NCBI GenBank assembly: GCA_946481135.1
Contig: CAMLMQ010000009.1
Coordinates: forward strand, 1 to 38,747
DNA: 38,747 bases
Source: an uncultured Microbacteriaceae bacterium
GTDB taxonomy: Bacteria; Actinomycetota; Actinomycetes; Actinomycetales; Microbacteriaceae
Direction of reading: 5' to 3'
Under the pieces are notes generated by a model that worked only from the letters and a program-made list of their open reading frames with translations, ran no database searches and had not been told where the DNA came from. Shown here one piece after another: positions 1-7,667 of this stretch. The position numbers and the translations under genes are program-made. How positions within the stretch are numbered: the first letter of the stretch is position 1; every line of letters begins with the position of its first letter.

Positions 1-820
1 TGCGGATCTCCTTGGTGACCTTCTTGAGGCGCTCCTCGAAGTCGCCGCGGTAGCGGGACCCGGCGATGAGCGAGCCGAGGTCGAGCGTGTAGAGCTGCTT
101 GTCCTTGAGCGTCTCGGGCACGTCGCCGCGCACGATCGCCTGCGCGAGGCCCTCGACGACGGCGGTCTTGCCGACGCCGGGCTCGCCGATGAGGACAGGG
201 TTGTTCTTCGACCGACGGGAGAGGATCTGCATGACCCGCTCCATCTCCTTCTCGCGCCCGATGACGGGGTCGAGCTTGCCGTCGCGCGCCGCCTGCGTGA
301 GGTTGCGGCCGAACTGGTCGAGAATCTGCGAGCCCTTGTCGGGCGCCGCGTCGTTGCCGCCGACCGCGACCTGCTCCTTGCCCTGGTAGCCCGAGAGCAG
401 CTGGATGACCTGCTGGCGCACGCGGTTGAGGTCGGCGCCGAGCTTGACGAGCACCTGGGCGGCGACGCCTTCGCCCTCGCGGATGAGGCCGAGCAGGATG
501 TGCTCGGTGCCGATGTAGGAGTGACCGAGTTGCAGCGCCTCGCGCAGCGACAGCTCGAGCACCTTCTTGGCGCGCGGCGTGAAGGGGATGTGGCCGGTCG
601 GCTGCTGCTGACCCTGGCCGATGATGTCCTGCACCTGCTCGCGCACGGCGTCGAGCGAGATGCCGAGGGACTCGAGCGCCTTCGCGGCGACGCCCTCACC
701 CTCGTGGATGAGGCCGAGCAGGATGTGCTCGGTGCCGATGTAGTTGTGGTTGAGCATCTTCGCCTCTTCCTGGGCGAGGACGACCACGCGGCGGGCTCGG
801 TCGGTGAAACGCTCGAACAT
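1..820 (-). CDS. clpC: ATP-dependent Clp protease ATP-binding subunit ClpC (N-terminal part)
   Basis: AAA+ unfoldase of the Clp protease; it feeds substrate proteins to ClpP in the cytoplasm. The visible 273 residues begin [20 protein letters not shown] and contain two Clp-N repeats (each with an [11 protein letters not shown] core, about residues 28–38 and 103–113), a linker, and the first nucleotide-binding domain with Walker A GEPGVGKT at about residues 212–219. The ATG at 818–820 is preceded on the minus strand by an AGGAG ribosome-binding site about 8 bases away, so this gene has a normal leader. The rest of the gene (second AAA domain) lies outside the window. The double Clp-N repeat and sequence match ClpC rather than ClpB; this is a confident call. 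Confidence 0.96.
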   Translation of the reverse strand, partial: MFERFTDRARRVVVLAQEEAKMLNHNYIGTEHILLGLIHEGEGVAAKALESLGISLDAVREQVQDIIGQGQQQPTGHIPFTPRAKKVLELSLREALQLGHSYIGTEHILLGLIREGEGVAAQVLVKLGADLNRVRQQVIQLLSGYQGKEQVAVGGNDAAPDKGSQILDQFGRNLTQAARDGKLDPVIGREKEMERVMQILSRRSKNNPVLIGEPGVGKTAVVEGLAQAIVRGDVPETLKDKQLYTLDLGSLIAGSRYRGDFEERLKKVTKEIR

Positions 821-936
821 TCTGAACTCCTGTCGACGCCGGTCGGAAGGCGTCGGTACATCCGAGGCTAGCGACGGGGCCGCGCGATTTCGCCGCTGTT
901 CGCCCTGGGCGTGAGGCGGGCCGGTCGGGTCCTCGC

Positions 937-1131
937 GTGAGCGACCCGCGCCCCTTCCCGACCGGACGGCTCGTGCTCGGCAGCGTCGTCGCGGGAGTCG
1001 TGGCCGGGTCGGCCGCCGCCGCTCTGACGGCGTCCGAGGTGACCGTCGCGATCCTCGAGGACGACGGGACGCGCGTCGTCGAGTCGGGCGGGTGGGCGGC
1101 TCATCCGGGCTTCGATCGCGTCGACCCCTGA
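937..1131 (+). CDS. possible small membrane-anchored protein, 64 aa
   Basis: An unrecognised reading frame starting with GTG, in the gap between divergent clpC and the DUF2975 operon. Residues about 10–32 form a weakly hydrophobic Gly/Ala/Val segment that could be a membrane helix, followed by a short acidic tail. No clear ribosome-binding site precedes the GTG, and high-GC DNA gives chance frames of this length easily. It may be real because it lies alone in a gap and ends just before the next promoter, but the support is weak. Confidence 0.3.
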   Translation: MSDPRPFPTGRLVLGSVVAGVVAGSAAAALTASEVTVAILEDDGTRVVESGGWAAHPGFDRVDP

Positions 1132-1140
1132 CACCGCCGC

Positions 1141-1197
1141 TTGACATATCGATCTTCGATATGGTTATCGTAGGTCGATAACATCGAGAATCGATAA
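1141..1197. promoter_or_regulatory. promoter with three ATCGA-NNN-TCGAT palindromes
   Basis: A consensus-like -35 TTGACA lies at 1141–1146, and the -10 is probably in 1164–1170. Three palindromes of one design follow: 1148–1160 (ATCGA tct TCGAT, extended to a perfect 7-base-arm repeat at 1146–1162), 1167–1179 (ATCGT agg TCGAT, inside a TTATCG…CGATAA repeat at 1165–1181) and 1183–1195 (ATCGA gaa TCGAT). They cover the promoter from the -35 to the ribosome-binding site, as a repressor's operators would. The small HTH protein at the end of the operon is the obvious candidate ligand, which is inference. Confidence 0.75.
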
Positions 1198-1207
1198 GGA
1201 GAGACGG

Positions 1208-1816
1208 ATGTCGTCCACCCCCGTTCCCTCGCGGAACGACACCGCGGCCCTCTGGGTCGCCATCCTGCTCGGCGCCGGCGCCGCCGTCTGGACCGTCGTC
1301 CAGGCGGTGCAGCGCATCGCCGAGATCGTGCCGAATCGGGATGTGCCCGTGCCCGCCGCCTTCGCCGACTCGACCGCCACGATGCCGGTGGGCCCGGGCG
1401 GCACCGAGGTCGAGGTCGTGCCCGCCCAGGTCGTGCTGAGCGTGAGCGACATGCCGCCCGTCACGCTGTGGTCGCTCATCCTCGCCGAGGTCGTCTACGC
1501 CGTCGCCGTGGTCGCGATCATCGCCCTCGCGTGCCTCATCATCCGCAACATCATCCGCGGGGACGCGTTCGCGGCGAGCACGGTGCGATACATCGGAGCC
1601 GTGACGCTCGCCGTGGGGCTGGGCTGGATCCTCAGCTGGCTCTTCACGACGATGGGCGCGAACGGCGGGGCCGCGGCCCTGGCCGGGGAGCGCCCCGTCA
1701 AGACGCCGTTCGTCATCGAGCCGGTCGTCGTCTTCGCGATCGCGTCGCTCGGCGCGCTCACGGCGGCGTTCCAGATCGGTCACAAGCTCCAGCGCGAACA
1801 GGAGGGTCTCGTCTGA
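1208..1816 (+). CDS. DUF2975-type integral membrane protein (first copy)
   Basis: A 202-residue membrane protein with four predicted transmembrane helices (about residues 14–34, 90–112, 126–147 and 167–187) and an extracytoplasmic loop between helices 1 and 2. The fold and the C-terminal tail ending LQREQEGLV match the DUF2975 family, whose members are often encoded beside small Cro/C1-type regulators of the YozG kind. The biochemical function is unknown. GGAGAG precedes the ATG at a good distance. The gene overlaps the next one at TGATG, so translation is probably coupled. The tail is nearly the same as in the second copy, which suggests duplication and possibly heteromer formation. Confidence 0.8.
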   Translation: MSSTPVPSRNDTAALWVAILLGAGAAVWTVVQAVQRIAEIVPNRDVPVPAAFADSTATMPVGPGGTEVEVVPAQVVLSVSDMPPVTLWSLILAEVVYAVAVVAIIALACLIIRNIIRGDAFAASTVRYIGAVTLAVGLGWILSWLFTTMGANGGAAALAGERPVKTPFVIEPVVVFAIASLGALTAAFQIGHKLQREQEGLV

Positions 1817-2415
1817 TGTCCCCCACCCCGAGCCGCGCGCAGCGCGCGGCGAACCTCGCCGAGAAGGCCATCCTCGGATTCATCGCCGGCGCGGCCGCCG
1901 CGATCGGCATCGTCCAACTCGTGTTCCTCGTCGTGCGCCTGGCCGATCTGACGGCCGGCCCCGTGACGCTGAGCGGCGTACCGACCGCCGAGCCGCTCGA
2001 CGCCGGTTTCGCGGGCGCGACGTTCGACGCCGTGACGCTCACGACCGAGCTCTCGGCGGGCGGCCGCGCGGCGCTCATGGCGTCGGCCGCGCTCGCGACG
2101 CTCCTCACCCTCGGCATCTGCGCCGTCGTCGCCTGGCTGTGCCTGCGGGTGTTCGTCGGCCGGCCGTTCGTGCGCTCTGCGACGTGGGGCATCGCGGTCG
2201 TCGCCATCCTCGTCATCGCCGCGGGGCTCGGCGTTCCGGCCCTGCTCGGCGTCGCGCACGCGGAGGCGGCCGCGGCCGTCGGGTCCGACCTGCTGCCGGT
2301 CTTCCTCGTCGAGATCGACCCCGCGCCGCTCGGCTGGGCGTTCGCCCTCGCCGTCGTCGGGGCCGCGTTCGAGATCGGGCAGCGCCTGCAGCGCGACCAG
2401 GAAGGCCTCGTGTAG
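1816..2415 (+). CDS. DUF2975-type integral membrane protein (second copy)
   Basis: A 199-residue paralogue of the preceding protein with the same layout: a short cytoplasmic N-terminus, four predicted membrane helices (about residues 18–40, 82–108, 117–140 and 165–187), a long loop between helices 1 and 2, and a C-terminal tail LQRDQEGLV. The ATG shares a base with the stop codon of the first copy, and the stop codon TAG overlaps the GTG start of the HTH gene (TAGTG). I chose the ATG at 1816 rather than an earlier in-frame start because of this coupling and because upstream in-frame sequence is an arginine-rich shadow of the first copy. Function is unknown; the context suggests a membrane partner of the downstream regulator. 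Confidence 0.8.
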   Translation: MSPTPSRAQRAANLAEKAILGFIAGAAAAIGIVQLVFLVVRLADLTAGPVTLSGVPTAEPLDAGFAGATFDAVTLTTELSAGGRAALMASAALATLLTLGICAVVAWLCLRVFVGRPFVRSATWGIAVVAILVIAAGLGVPALLGVAHAEAAAAVGSDLLPVFLVEIDPAPLGWAFALAVVGAAFEIGQRLQRDQEGLV

Positions 2416-2645
2416 TGGCGCCCGCCGACGACGAGGATGCGGGCCGCATCCACTGCCGACTCGACGAGCTGCTCGCCGAGCGCGGGATGACGCTCACGAG
2501 GCTCGCCGAGCTGGTCGGGGTGAGTCTCGTCAACCTCTCGGTGCTCAAGAACGATCGGGCTCGTGCCATCCGGTTCTCGACGCTGACGGCGATCTGCGAC
2601 GCCCTGCAGTGCGAGGTGGGCGACCTGCTCGTCGTGCGCTCCTGA
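2415..2645 (+). CDS. small Cro/C1-type (YozG-like) HTH transcriptional regulator
   Basis: A 76-residue single-domain DNA-binding protein. Residues 15–75 form a classical helix-turn-helix of the XRE family: LDELLAERGMTLTRLAELVG, then a recognition helix in the segment VSLVNLSVLKNDRARAIRFST, then LTAICDALQCEVGDLLVV, a C-terminal signature of YozG/COG3655 proteins. It starts with GTG overlapping the stop of the second DUF2975 gene, so it is made in step with the membrane proteins. It probably regulates its own operon through the three palindromes at 1148–1195; whether the membrane proteins hold it at the membrane or sense a signal for it cannot be told from sequence. Confidence 0.88.
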   Translation: MAPADDEDAGRIHCRLDELLAERGMTLTRLAELVGVSLVNLSVLKNDRARAIRFSTLTAICDALQCEVGDLLVVRS

Positions 2646-2660
2646 ACGCGGGAGGATGCG

Positions 2661-2680
2661 TGTCCCCCGTTCGGGGGATA
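2661..2680 (+). terminator. short GC hairpin after the DUF2975–HTH operon
   Basis: TCCCCCG and CGGGGGA flank a two-base TT turn (2663–2678), extended by one G·T and one T-A pair. There is no U-run. It lies 15 bases after the stop codon of the HTH gene and before the ribosome-binding site of the next gene, so it may end the operon or sit in the leader of the lipoprotein gene. Confidence 0.45.
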
Positions 2681-2718
2681 CGGTGGACGCGAGCACTGCT
2701 CAGCACCGAGGAGGATCC

Positions 2719-3402
2719 GTGACCCGTCGCCTGCCCGCCGTCGTCGTCGCCGTGAGTCTCGCCGCCCTCACCGGATGCGTCGCGCTTCCCTTCACGCCCC
2801 CGCAGCCTCCCGAGCCGACGCCCGAGCGCGAGTTCGCCGCGCGTGAGCTCGCCACCCTGCTGATCACGCCGGAGGAGTACGGCGAGGCCTGGGCGCTGCG
2901 ACCCGGCGAGGAGGGCACCGGGGGCGGTCCCGTCGCCGAGAGCCAGACGCAGTACGACCCGTGCACGTGGGCGACGTCCTGGATTCCCGACCACGAGCCG
3001 TTCTCGACGCAGGTCTGGCGGTTCTACCAGGGCGCCGATGGCTCGTCGTGGGTCTCCGACTGGATCCTCGCGGCGGCACCGGGCGTCGACCTCCGCGACA
3101 CCCTCGACGCCTTCGCCGCGGGGATCGACGCGTGCGGGGGCAGCGGAGTGGCCTACGACTCGGGCGCCGCGCTGACCTTCGAGACCGGCATCGGCCCCGA
3201 ACTCGGCGACGCGTCCTTCTCGTATCGGGCGACGTTCAGCGACGACCTGGGCGCGTACGCCGAGGGCGAGGTGCACACCGTGATCTGCGGACCGCTGTGG
3301 ATCCACCTGTCGTACTCGGGCCTCGACCCGTTCGTCGAACGGGATGAGCTGCTGCCGCTGCTCGTCGAGCGGGCCGCCGAGCTCGGCGGCTGCGCGCCCT
3401 AG
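2719..3402 (+). CDS. secreted lipoprotein, unknown function
   Basis: A 227-residue lipoprotein. The N-terminus (VTRRLPAVVVAVSLAALTGC) is a lipoprotein signal peptide with lipobox LTGC, so Cys20 should be lipidated and the mature protein anchored outside the cytoplasmic membrane. A proline-rich linker follows (about residues 25–37). The rest is a single globular domain with four further cysteines (in DPCTW, DACGG, VICGP and the terminal GGCAP) that could form two disulfides; the pattern resembles the extracellular PknH-like sensor domains of actinobacteria, but this is only a weak likeness. The GTG at 2719 has a strong GAGGAGGA ribosome-binding site, which excludes the longer in-frame start at 2656. 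It is convergent with the DUF4287 gene, two bases away. Confidence 0.8.
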   Translation: MTRRLPAVVVAVSLAALTGCVALPFTPPQPPEPTPEREFAARELATLLITPEEYGEAWALRPGEEGTGGGPVAESQTQYDPCTWATSWIPDHEPFSTQVWRFYQGADGSSWVSDWILAAAPGVDLRDTLDAFAAGIDACGGSGVAYDSGAALTFETGIGPELGDASFSYRATFSDDLGAYAEGEVHTVICGPLWIHLSYSGLDPFVERDELLPLLVERAAELGGCAP

Positions 3403-3404
3403 CT

Positions 3405-3701
3405 CTAACCCGAGCGCTGCGGGTTGGTCGCCATCCCGTCGAGCCAGAGCATGTCGGACGCGTCGGCGTGGGGTCCGCCCGACCCGACGTGCTTCGCCGA
3501 GATCTGCGGGCCCTTCGTGATGACGTGCACGAGAGCCATCGCGTGGCCGCGTCCGAGTCCGTAGTCGGCGGCGAGCCACTCGATGATCGGCGTGGCCTTC
3601 GTGCCGGGACCGAACCCGCGCTGCTCGGCTTGCGCGACGAGTTCGCGCGGGGTGAGACCGGTCTTCGTCTCGATCGTGTCGAGATACGCCTGGAACGACA
3701 T
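3405..3701 (-). CDS. DUF4287 domain-containing protein
   Basis: A 98-residue protein matching the DUF4287 family: MSFQAYLDTIETKTG, then a region with KTGLTPRE, GPGTKATPIIEWLAADYGLGRGHAMALVHV typical of this fold (helical, SAP/HeH-like in appearance), and a less conserved tail. The function of the family is not known. The ATG at 3699–3701 has a TAAGTT hexamer 7 bases upstream (3709–3714 on the minus strand), so the mRNA may be leaderless; this hexamer includes the stop codon of the upstream GH15 gene. An in-frame start at 3752 would overlap the GH15 gene and is less likely. Confidence 0.85.
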   Translation of the reverse strand: MSFQAYLDTIETKTGLTPRELVAQAEQRGFGPGTKATPIIEWLAADYGLGRGHAMALVHVITKGPQISAKHVGSGGPHADASDMLWLDGMATNPQRSG

Positions 3702-3711
3702 GACCCCGAAC

Positions 3712-5529
3712 TTAGCCCTCGGGGGCGTCGAGGCGGCTCGGCAGACCCGCACCGCGGCGCGCGGCGGCGAGCGCGTCGGCGGCCCGCACGAGGGTCAGGT
3801 GCGAGAACGCCTGCGGGGTGTTGCCGACGTGCCGCCCGGCGACGGGGTCGTACTCCTCCGACAGCAGCCCGACGTCGTTCGAGAACCTCACGAGCCGCGC
3901 GAGCAGTCGCTCGGCATCCTCGACCCGCCCCGACTCGGCGTACTGCTGCGCGAGCCAGAACGAGCACGCGAGGAACGGATGCTCACCGCCCTCGATCCCG
4001 TCGACCCCGGTCTCGGTGCGGTAGCGCAGCACGAGCCCGTCGCGCAGCAGGGTGCGCTCGATCTCGGCGACCGTGCCCAGCATCCTCGGGTCGTGGGCGT
4101 CGACGAAGCCCAGGTGGACGAGCGTCAGCAGTGACGCGTCGACCTCGGTCGTGTCGTAGTGCTGCACGAAGTGTCCACGGTCGGCGTCGTAGCCGCGCTC
4201 CTCGATCTCGGCGCGCAGCCGGTCGCGGGCCGCCTCCCAGCGTTCGACCGGACCCGAGAGTCCGTGCTCGCGCACCGCACGGATGCCGCACTCGAATGCG
4301 GCCCACATCATCGCGCGCGACTGCGTGAACCAGCGCTCGGGGCCTCGGATCTCCCAGAGCCCGTGATCGGGTCGGTCCAGGTTCTCGAGCAGGAACCCGA
4401 GCAGCGCCACCTGCAGCGCCCACGAGAACTCGTTCTCCTCCGCTCCGACCAGGCGGGCCTGCTCGAGCGCGAGCATGACCTCGCCGAAGACGTCACCCTG
4501 GAACTGCTCCGCGGCGGCGTTGCCGATGCGCACCGGGTGGGCGCCGTCGTACCCGGGAAGCGTCGTCGACTCGTACTCGGCGAGGTTCCGCTCCCCCGCG
4601 ATGCCGTACATGATCTGGATGTCGGCCGGGTCGCCGGCGATCGCGCGCAACAGCCAGTCGCGCCATCCGGCGGCCTCGGCCTGGAAGCCGTGGATCAGCA
4701 GCGCCTGAAGCGTGAGCGCGGCGTCGCGCAACCACACGTAGCGGTAGTCCCAGTTGCGCTCCCCGCCGAACTCCTCGGGCAGGCTCGTGGTCGCGGCGGC
4801 GACGATGCCGCCCGTGTCCTCGTGGGTGAGCGCACGCAGCACGAGCAGCGAGCGCCGCACCGCGGCCTCGTGCTCGCCGAGGTCGTCGCACGCGCCGATC
4901 CAGTCGGTCCACCACTCCTCGGTGCGCCGCAGCTCGACGTCGACATCGATGGGGGTCGGAGGCTCGCGGTGCGAGGGGTACCAGGTGAGCACCGTGTCGA
5001 CGGTCTCCCCCGCGGCGATCTCGAACTCGTCGACGTGACTGAGACGGTCGGCGTGGAACCGGCGTCCGCGCACGACCACCGAGTCGGGGCCGGCGACGGC
5101 GATGAGCCCGGGCAGCCCGTCATCCCGGTGCTCCTGACGCACCCACGGCACGGCGTCGGCGTACCCGAAACGGATGCGCAGGGTCTGCCGCATCCGCACC
5201 CGACCGCGGATGCCGCGCACGCGCCGCACGAGGTCGGCGCGGCGGTTGCCGATCGGCATCGCGTCGATCACCTCGACCTCGCCGTCGGAGGTCTCCCACC
5301 GGGTCACGAGCACGAAGGTGTCGCCCCGGTACGAGCGGGAGGTGCAGCGCGTCGCCCCGGCGGGGGCGATCGACCAGTGACCGTGCTCCGGCTCACCGAG
5401 AAGGGCGCCGAACATCGAGGCCGAGTCGAACCGCGGGAGGCACAACCAGTCGATGCTGCCGTCGGTGCCGACGAGCGCACCCGTGTGCAGGTCGCCGATG
5501 AACGCGTAGTCCTCGATCGCTAAGGGCAT
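3712..5529 (-). CDS. glycoside hydrolase family 15 protein (glucoamylase/trehalase-like)
   Basis: A 605-residue enzyme expected to hydrolyse alpha-glucosidic bonds (glucoamylase, dextranase or actinobacterial trehalase). The N-terminal beta-sandwich domain begins MPLAIEDYAFIGDLHTGALV and includes DGSIDWLCLPRFDSASMFGALLG, the usual start of these proteins. The (alpha/alpha)6 domain contains GGERNWDYRYVWLRDAA (about residues 311–327), the substrate-binding region, and LLSEEYDP near the C-terminus, where the catalytic base lies. There is no signal peptide, so it is cytoplasmic and may act on trehalose or glycogen-derived sugars; mycobacterial homologues of this shape are trehalases. The ATG has TAACGT 7 bases upstream and no good ribosome-binding site, suggesting a leaderless mRNA. 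It is divergent from the pirin gene. Confidence 0.88.
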   Translation of the reverse strand: MPLAIEDYAFIGDLHTGALVGTDGSIDWLCLPRFDSASMFGALLGEPEHGHWSIAPAGATRCTSRSYRGDTFVLVTRWETSDGEVEVIDAMPIGNRRADLVRRVRGIRGRVRMRQTLRIRFGYADAVPWVRQEHRDDGLPGLIAVAGPDSVVVRGRRFHADRLSHVDEFEIAAGETVDTVLTWYPSHREPPTPIDVDVELRRTEEWWTDWIGACDDLGEHEAAVRRSLLVLRALTHEDTGGIVAAATTSLPEEFGGERNWDYRYVWLRDAALTLQALLIHGFQAEAAGWRDWLLRAIAGDPADIQIMYGIAGERNLAEYESTTLPGYDGAHPVRIGNAAAEQFQGDVFGEVMLALEQARLVGAEENEFSWALQVALLGFLLENLDRPDHGLWEIRGPERWFTQSRAMMWAAFECGIRAVREHGLSGPVERWEAARDRLRAEIEERGYDADRGHFVQHYDTTEVDASLLTLVHLGFVDAHDPRMLGTVAEIERTLLRDGLVLRYRTETGVDGIEGGEHPFLACSFWLAQQYAESGRVEDAERLLARLVRFSNDVGLLSEEYDPVAGRHVGNTPQAFSHLTLVRAADALAAARRGAGLPSRLDAPEG

Positions 5530-5559
5530 GCCCTCGACGTTACGTCGTAGCCTTCGAGG
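5530..5559. promoter_or_regulatory. 30-base divergent promoter between GH15 and pirin genes
   Basis: Only 30 bases separate the two divergent start codons. On the plus strand TAGCCT (5548–5553) stands six bases before the GTG; on the minus strand TAACGT (5542–5537) stands seven bases before the ATG. Both fit leaderless transcription. A perfect inverted repeat CCCTCGA (5531–5537) / TCGAGGG (5554–5560) abuts both starts. Confidence 0.6.
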
Positions 5560-6531
5560 GTGAGCAACCTTGAGGCCGATCCCGCCGAGACGGTATGCCT
5601 GACCGAGCCGGCTCCGGGGGTCGAGGTGCTGACCCCGCGCGAGGTGCCCCTCGGCGGTCCGCGAGCTCTCACCGTGCGCCGCACCCTGCCGCAGCGGGCA
5701 CGCAGCCTCATCGGCGCGTGGTGCTTCGCCGACCACTACGGACCCGACCCCGTGTCGGGTCCCGGCGCGATGGACGTGCCGCCGCATCCGCACACCGGGT
5801 TGCAGACGGTGAGCTGGCTGTTCCAGGGCGAGATCGAGCACCGCGACTCGACCGGCGCGGTCGCCCACATCCGCCCCGGTCAGGTGAACCTCATGACCGC
5901 GGGGGCCGGCATCCAGCACTCGGAGGTGTCGACGGCGGCCACCTCTCACCTCCACGGCGTGCAGCTCTGGGTCGCCCTGCCCGACGCCGCGCGCGGCACC
6001 GCCCCGTTCTTCGAGCACGCGGAACCCTCCCCCGTCGTGATCGGCGACGCGACGCTGCGCGTCTTCGTGGGATCACTCGACGGCGGGGCGTCTCCCGTGA
6101 CCGCCTTCACGCCGCTGCTGGGTGCGCAGCTCGACCTGCCCGCGGGCGGCGCGGTGATCCTGCCCGCCGACCCGACGTTCGAGTACGGGCTGCTCGTCGA
6201 CAGCGGGGCCCCGCGCTTCGGCGGCACCGACATCCCGACCGATCACCTCGGCTATCTGCCTCCCGGATCGGCGGAGGTGCACATCGAGGCAGGCGAGGCG
6301 CCGCTGCGGGCCGTACTGCTCGGCGGGGCGCCGCTCGGCGAGCCGATCGTGATGTGGTGGAACTTCGTCGGGCGCAGCCACGACGAGATCGTCGGGTTCC
6401 GCGAGCAGTGGCAGGCGGAGGTCATCGACGGCGGCCGTGCGGACGGGCGATTCGGGCGCGTCGAGGGCTACCCGGGGTCGGCACTGCCGGCACCCGCGTT
6501 GCCGAACGCGCGCCTGCAACCGCGCGACTGA
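5560..6531 (+). CDS. pirin family protein
   Basis: A 323-residue bicupin of the pirin family. The N-terminal cupin carries the metal-site motif HPHTGLQTVSWLFQGEIEHRDS (about residues 73–94) with HPH and the later His, and the following GAGIQHSE (about residues 115–122) supplies further ligands; the C-terminal half is the second, degenerate cupin ending in a FREQWQAEV helix. Bacterial pirins bind iron or another metal; some act as quercetin dioxygenases, others affect metabolism or redox regulation, and the substrate cannot be read from sequence. The GTG start is chosen because a TAGCCT -10 lies exactly six bases upstream. It is divergently paired with the GH15 gene. Confidence 0.9.
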   Translation: MSNLEADPAETVCLTEPAPGVEVLTPREVPLGGPRALTVRRTLPQRARSLIGAWCFADHYGPDPVSGPGAMDVPPHPHTGLQTVSWLFQGEIEHRDSTGAVAHIRPGQVNLMTAGAGIQHSEVSTAATSHLHGVQLWVALPDAARGTAPFFEHAEPSPVVIGDATLRVFVGSLDGGASPVTAFTPLLGAQLDLPAGGAVILPADPTFEYGLLVDSGAPRFGGTDIPTDHLGYLPPGSAEVHIEAGEAPLRAVLLGGAPLGEPIVMWWNFVGRSHDEIVGFREQWQAEVIDGGRADGRFGRVEGYPGSALPAPALPNARLQPRD

Positions 6532-6549
6532 CCCCGTCGAGGACGGGCG

Positions 6550-6735
6550 TCAGCGCTCGGCGGTCGGACGCGCTGCGGCGCGGCGGGCGCGCTCCTCGGC
6601 CTCGATCTTCGCCGCCGTCTCGCGCTCGGTGCGGTCGGAGCGGAAGATCGCGCGGAACACGAACCAGAAGACCACCCCGAACAGCAGCGTCGGCACGATC
6701 GAGAAGATCGCGTTTCCCCAGAAGTCGTCGGGCAT
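6550..6735 (-). CDS. small single-pass membrane protein, 61 aa
   Basis: The product MPDDFWGNAIFSIVPTLLFG… has one hydrophobic helix (about residues 9–30) with aromatic residues at both ends, followed by a charged, probably helical tail rich in Arg, Glu and Ala. I do not recognise a family with a function, although short proteins of this layout are frequent in Microbacteriaceae. The ATG has both a GGAG element and a TACCCT hexamer six bases upstream (6742–6747), so it could be leaderless. The neighbours on the same strand are two even smaller membrane proteins. Confidence 0.7.
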   Translation of the reverse strand: MPDDFWGNAIFSIVPTLLFGVVFWFVFRAIFRSDRTERETAAKIEAEERARRAAARPTAER

Positions 6736-6754
6736 GACTCCAGGGTAATCGCGC

Positions 6755-6841
6755 TCAGCGCAGCACGAACGCGACGACGATGACGCCCACGATGACGACG
6801 AGCCCGGTGAGGGCGACGAGGCGGGAGGTGCGGCGGTCCAT
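6755..6841 (-). CDS. very small membrane protein, 28 aa
   Basis: MDRRTSRLVALTGLVVIVGV… is a short basic N-terminus followed by one hydrophobic helix running to the C-terminus (VVAFVLR). Its ATG shares one base with the TGA of the upstream 46-residue frame (TGATG), which implies translational coupling and is the main argument that both frames are real. The function is unknown. It could be a chance frame, as hydrophobic GTC/ATC runs are common here. Confidence 0.5.
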   Translation of the reverse strand: MDRRTSRLVALTGLVVIVGVIVVAFVLR

Positions 6842-6981
6842 CAGCCCTTGGCGATGATGCCCATGATGCCGCTGATCAGCAGGAACACCCCGATCCCGCC
6901 GACGATGATCCAGGTCGTGATGCGCGCCGTCGAGATGCGACGCGGGTCGCGGTCGGAGCCGCCCGGGGGGAACTGGGTCAC
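6841..6981 (-). CDS. small membrane protein, 46 aa
   Basis: A GTG-initiated frame giving a Pro/Gly/Asp/Arg-rich cytoplasmic N-terminus (about 20 residues, VTQFPPGGSDRDPRRISTAR) and one hydrophobic helix (about residues 21–44) ending IIAKG. The GTG has TAGGGT exactly six bases upstream (6988–6993 on the minus strand), predicting leaderless transcription. Its stop overlaps the start of the 28-residue frame. This layout, a short soluble lead and one C-terminal helix, is seen in many uncharacterised actinobacterial peptides. No function can be assigned. Confidence 0.6.
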   Translation of the reverse strand: MTQFPPGGSDRDPRRISTARITTWIIVGGIGVFLLISGIMGIIAKG

Positions 6982-7003
6982 GATCGCACCCTAACAGTCG
7001 TCG

Positions 7004-7588
7004 TCACGGCTCCTGTCGGCGCAGCCGCAGCCACTCCCGTCCGACGACCGCGAGCAGCAGGCCGGCGAACGTCGACGCCGACGCGATCCACACGAACCCG
7101 GACACGGTCGATCCGAGCGGCGGTGCGCCCGCGTCGGGGGTCGGTTCCGGCGCGGTGGGCGCGACCGGCGCGACCGGTTCGTCGAGCGTCTCGAGTTGGA
7201 TGTCGAGGTGGAACGACACGACGGGCGACCAGGCGCCGTCGGGCAGCGCCCGTGCCTGCCAGAAGTAGGTCGGCGCCACGAGTCCGGTGAGTTGGTGCGA
7301 GGTCGAGCCGGGGAACGCCCGACCACCCGACGCGCCGGGGTCGAGGGCGCCGTCGGCGGTGATGCTGCCGTCGGTGTTCCAGCGCACCTCGTAGCCGGTG
7401 CCATCGGCCGCGGTCCACTCCAGCACCGGGTCGCCGACCACGGTCTCCCCCTCGAGCGGGGCGATCGGCGCGACCGGCGCGAGGGATGCCGTGCCGGCGT
7501 GGGCAGCGGGCACGACGACGAGGGCTCCCGCGATCGCGAGGAGAAGCGCGATCGGGGGGCGCATCCATCCGGCGAGGGGGGATCGCAC
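7004..7588 (-). CDS. secreted FN3/Ig-like protein with C-terminal membrane anchor, 194 aa
   Basis: The N-terminus VRSPLAGWMRPPIALLLAIAGALVVVPAAHAG is a signal peptide with cleavage near AHA. The mature part is one fibronectin/Ig-like module (about residues 40–125, with YEVRWNTDG and YFWQARALPDGAWSP), then a Pro/Ala-rich spacer, a hydrophobic helix (about 158–182) and a basic tail (REWLRLRRQEP), so it should be anchored in the membrane with the domain outside. The GTG at 7588 has an excellent GGAGGA site seven bases upstream, preferred over the internal ATG at 7564. It lies downstream of the large Ig-like protein, with a strong hairpin between them, and shares its module type; no enzymatic motif is present. 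Confidence 0.78.
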   Translation of the reverse strand: MRSPLAGWMRPPIALLLAIAGALVVVPAAHAGTASLAPVAPIAPLEGETVVGDPVLEWTAADGTGYEVRWNTDGSITADGALDPGASGGRAFPGSTSHQLTGLVAPTYFWQARALPDGAWSPVVSFHLDIQLETLDEPVAPVAPTAPEPTPDAGAPPLGSTVSGFVWIASASTFAGLLLAVVGREWLRLRRQEP

Positions 7589-7667
7589 GGGTTCGTCCTC
7601 CGAGGGGACCGGCGGGGGTCCGGTCTTCCGCCAGGCTAATTCCGCGACGTGCTCCGCGGGACAGGGG

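Noticed and set aside
3485..3752. Longer start for the DUF4287 protein at 3752
   Set aside because: The extra residues come from inside the GH15 gene end, and the ATG at 3701 matches the family start and has a -10 seven bases upstream.
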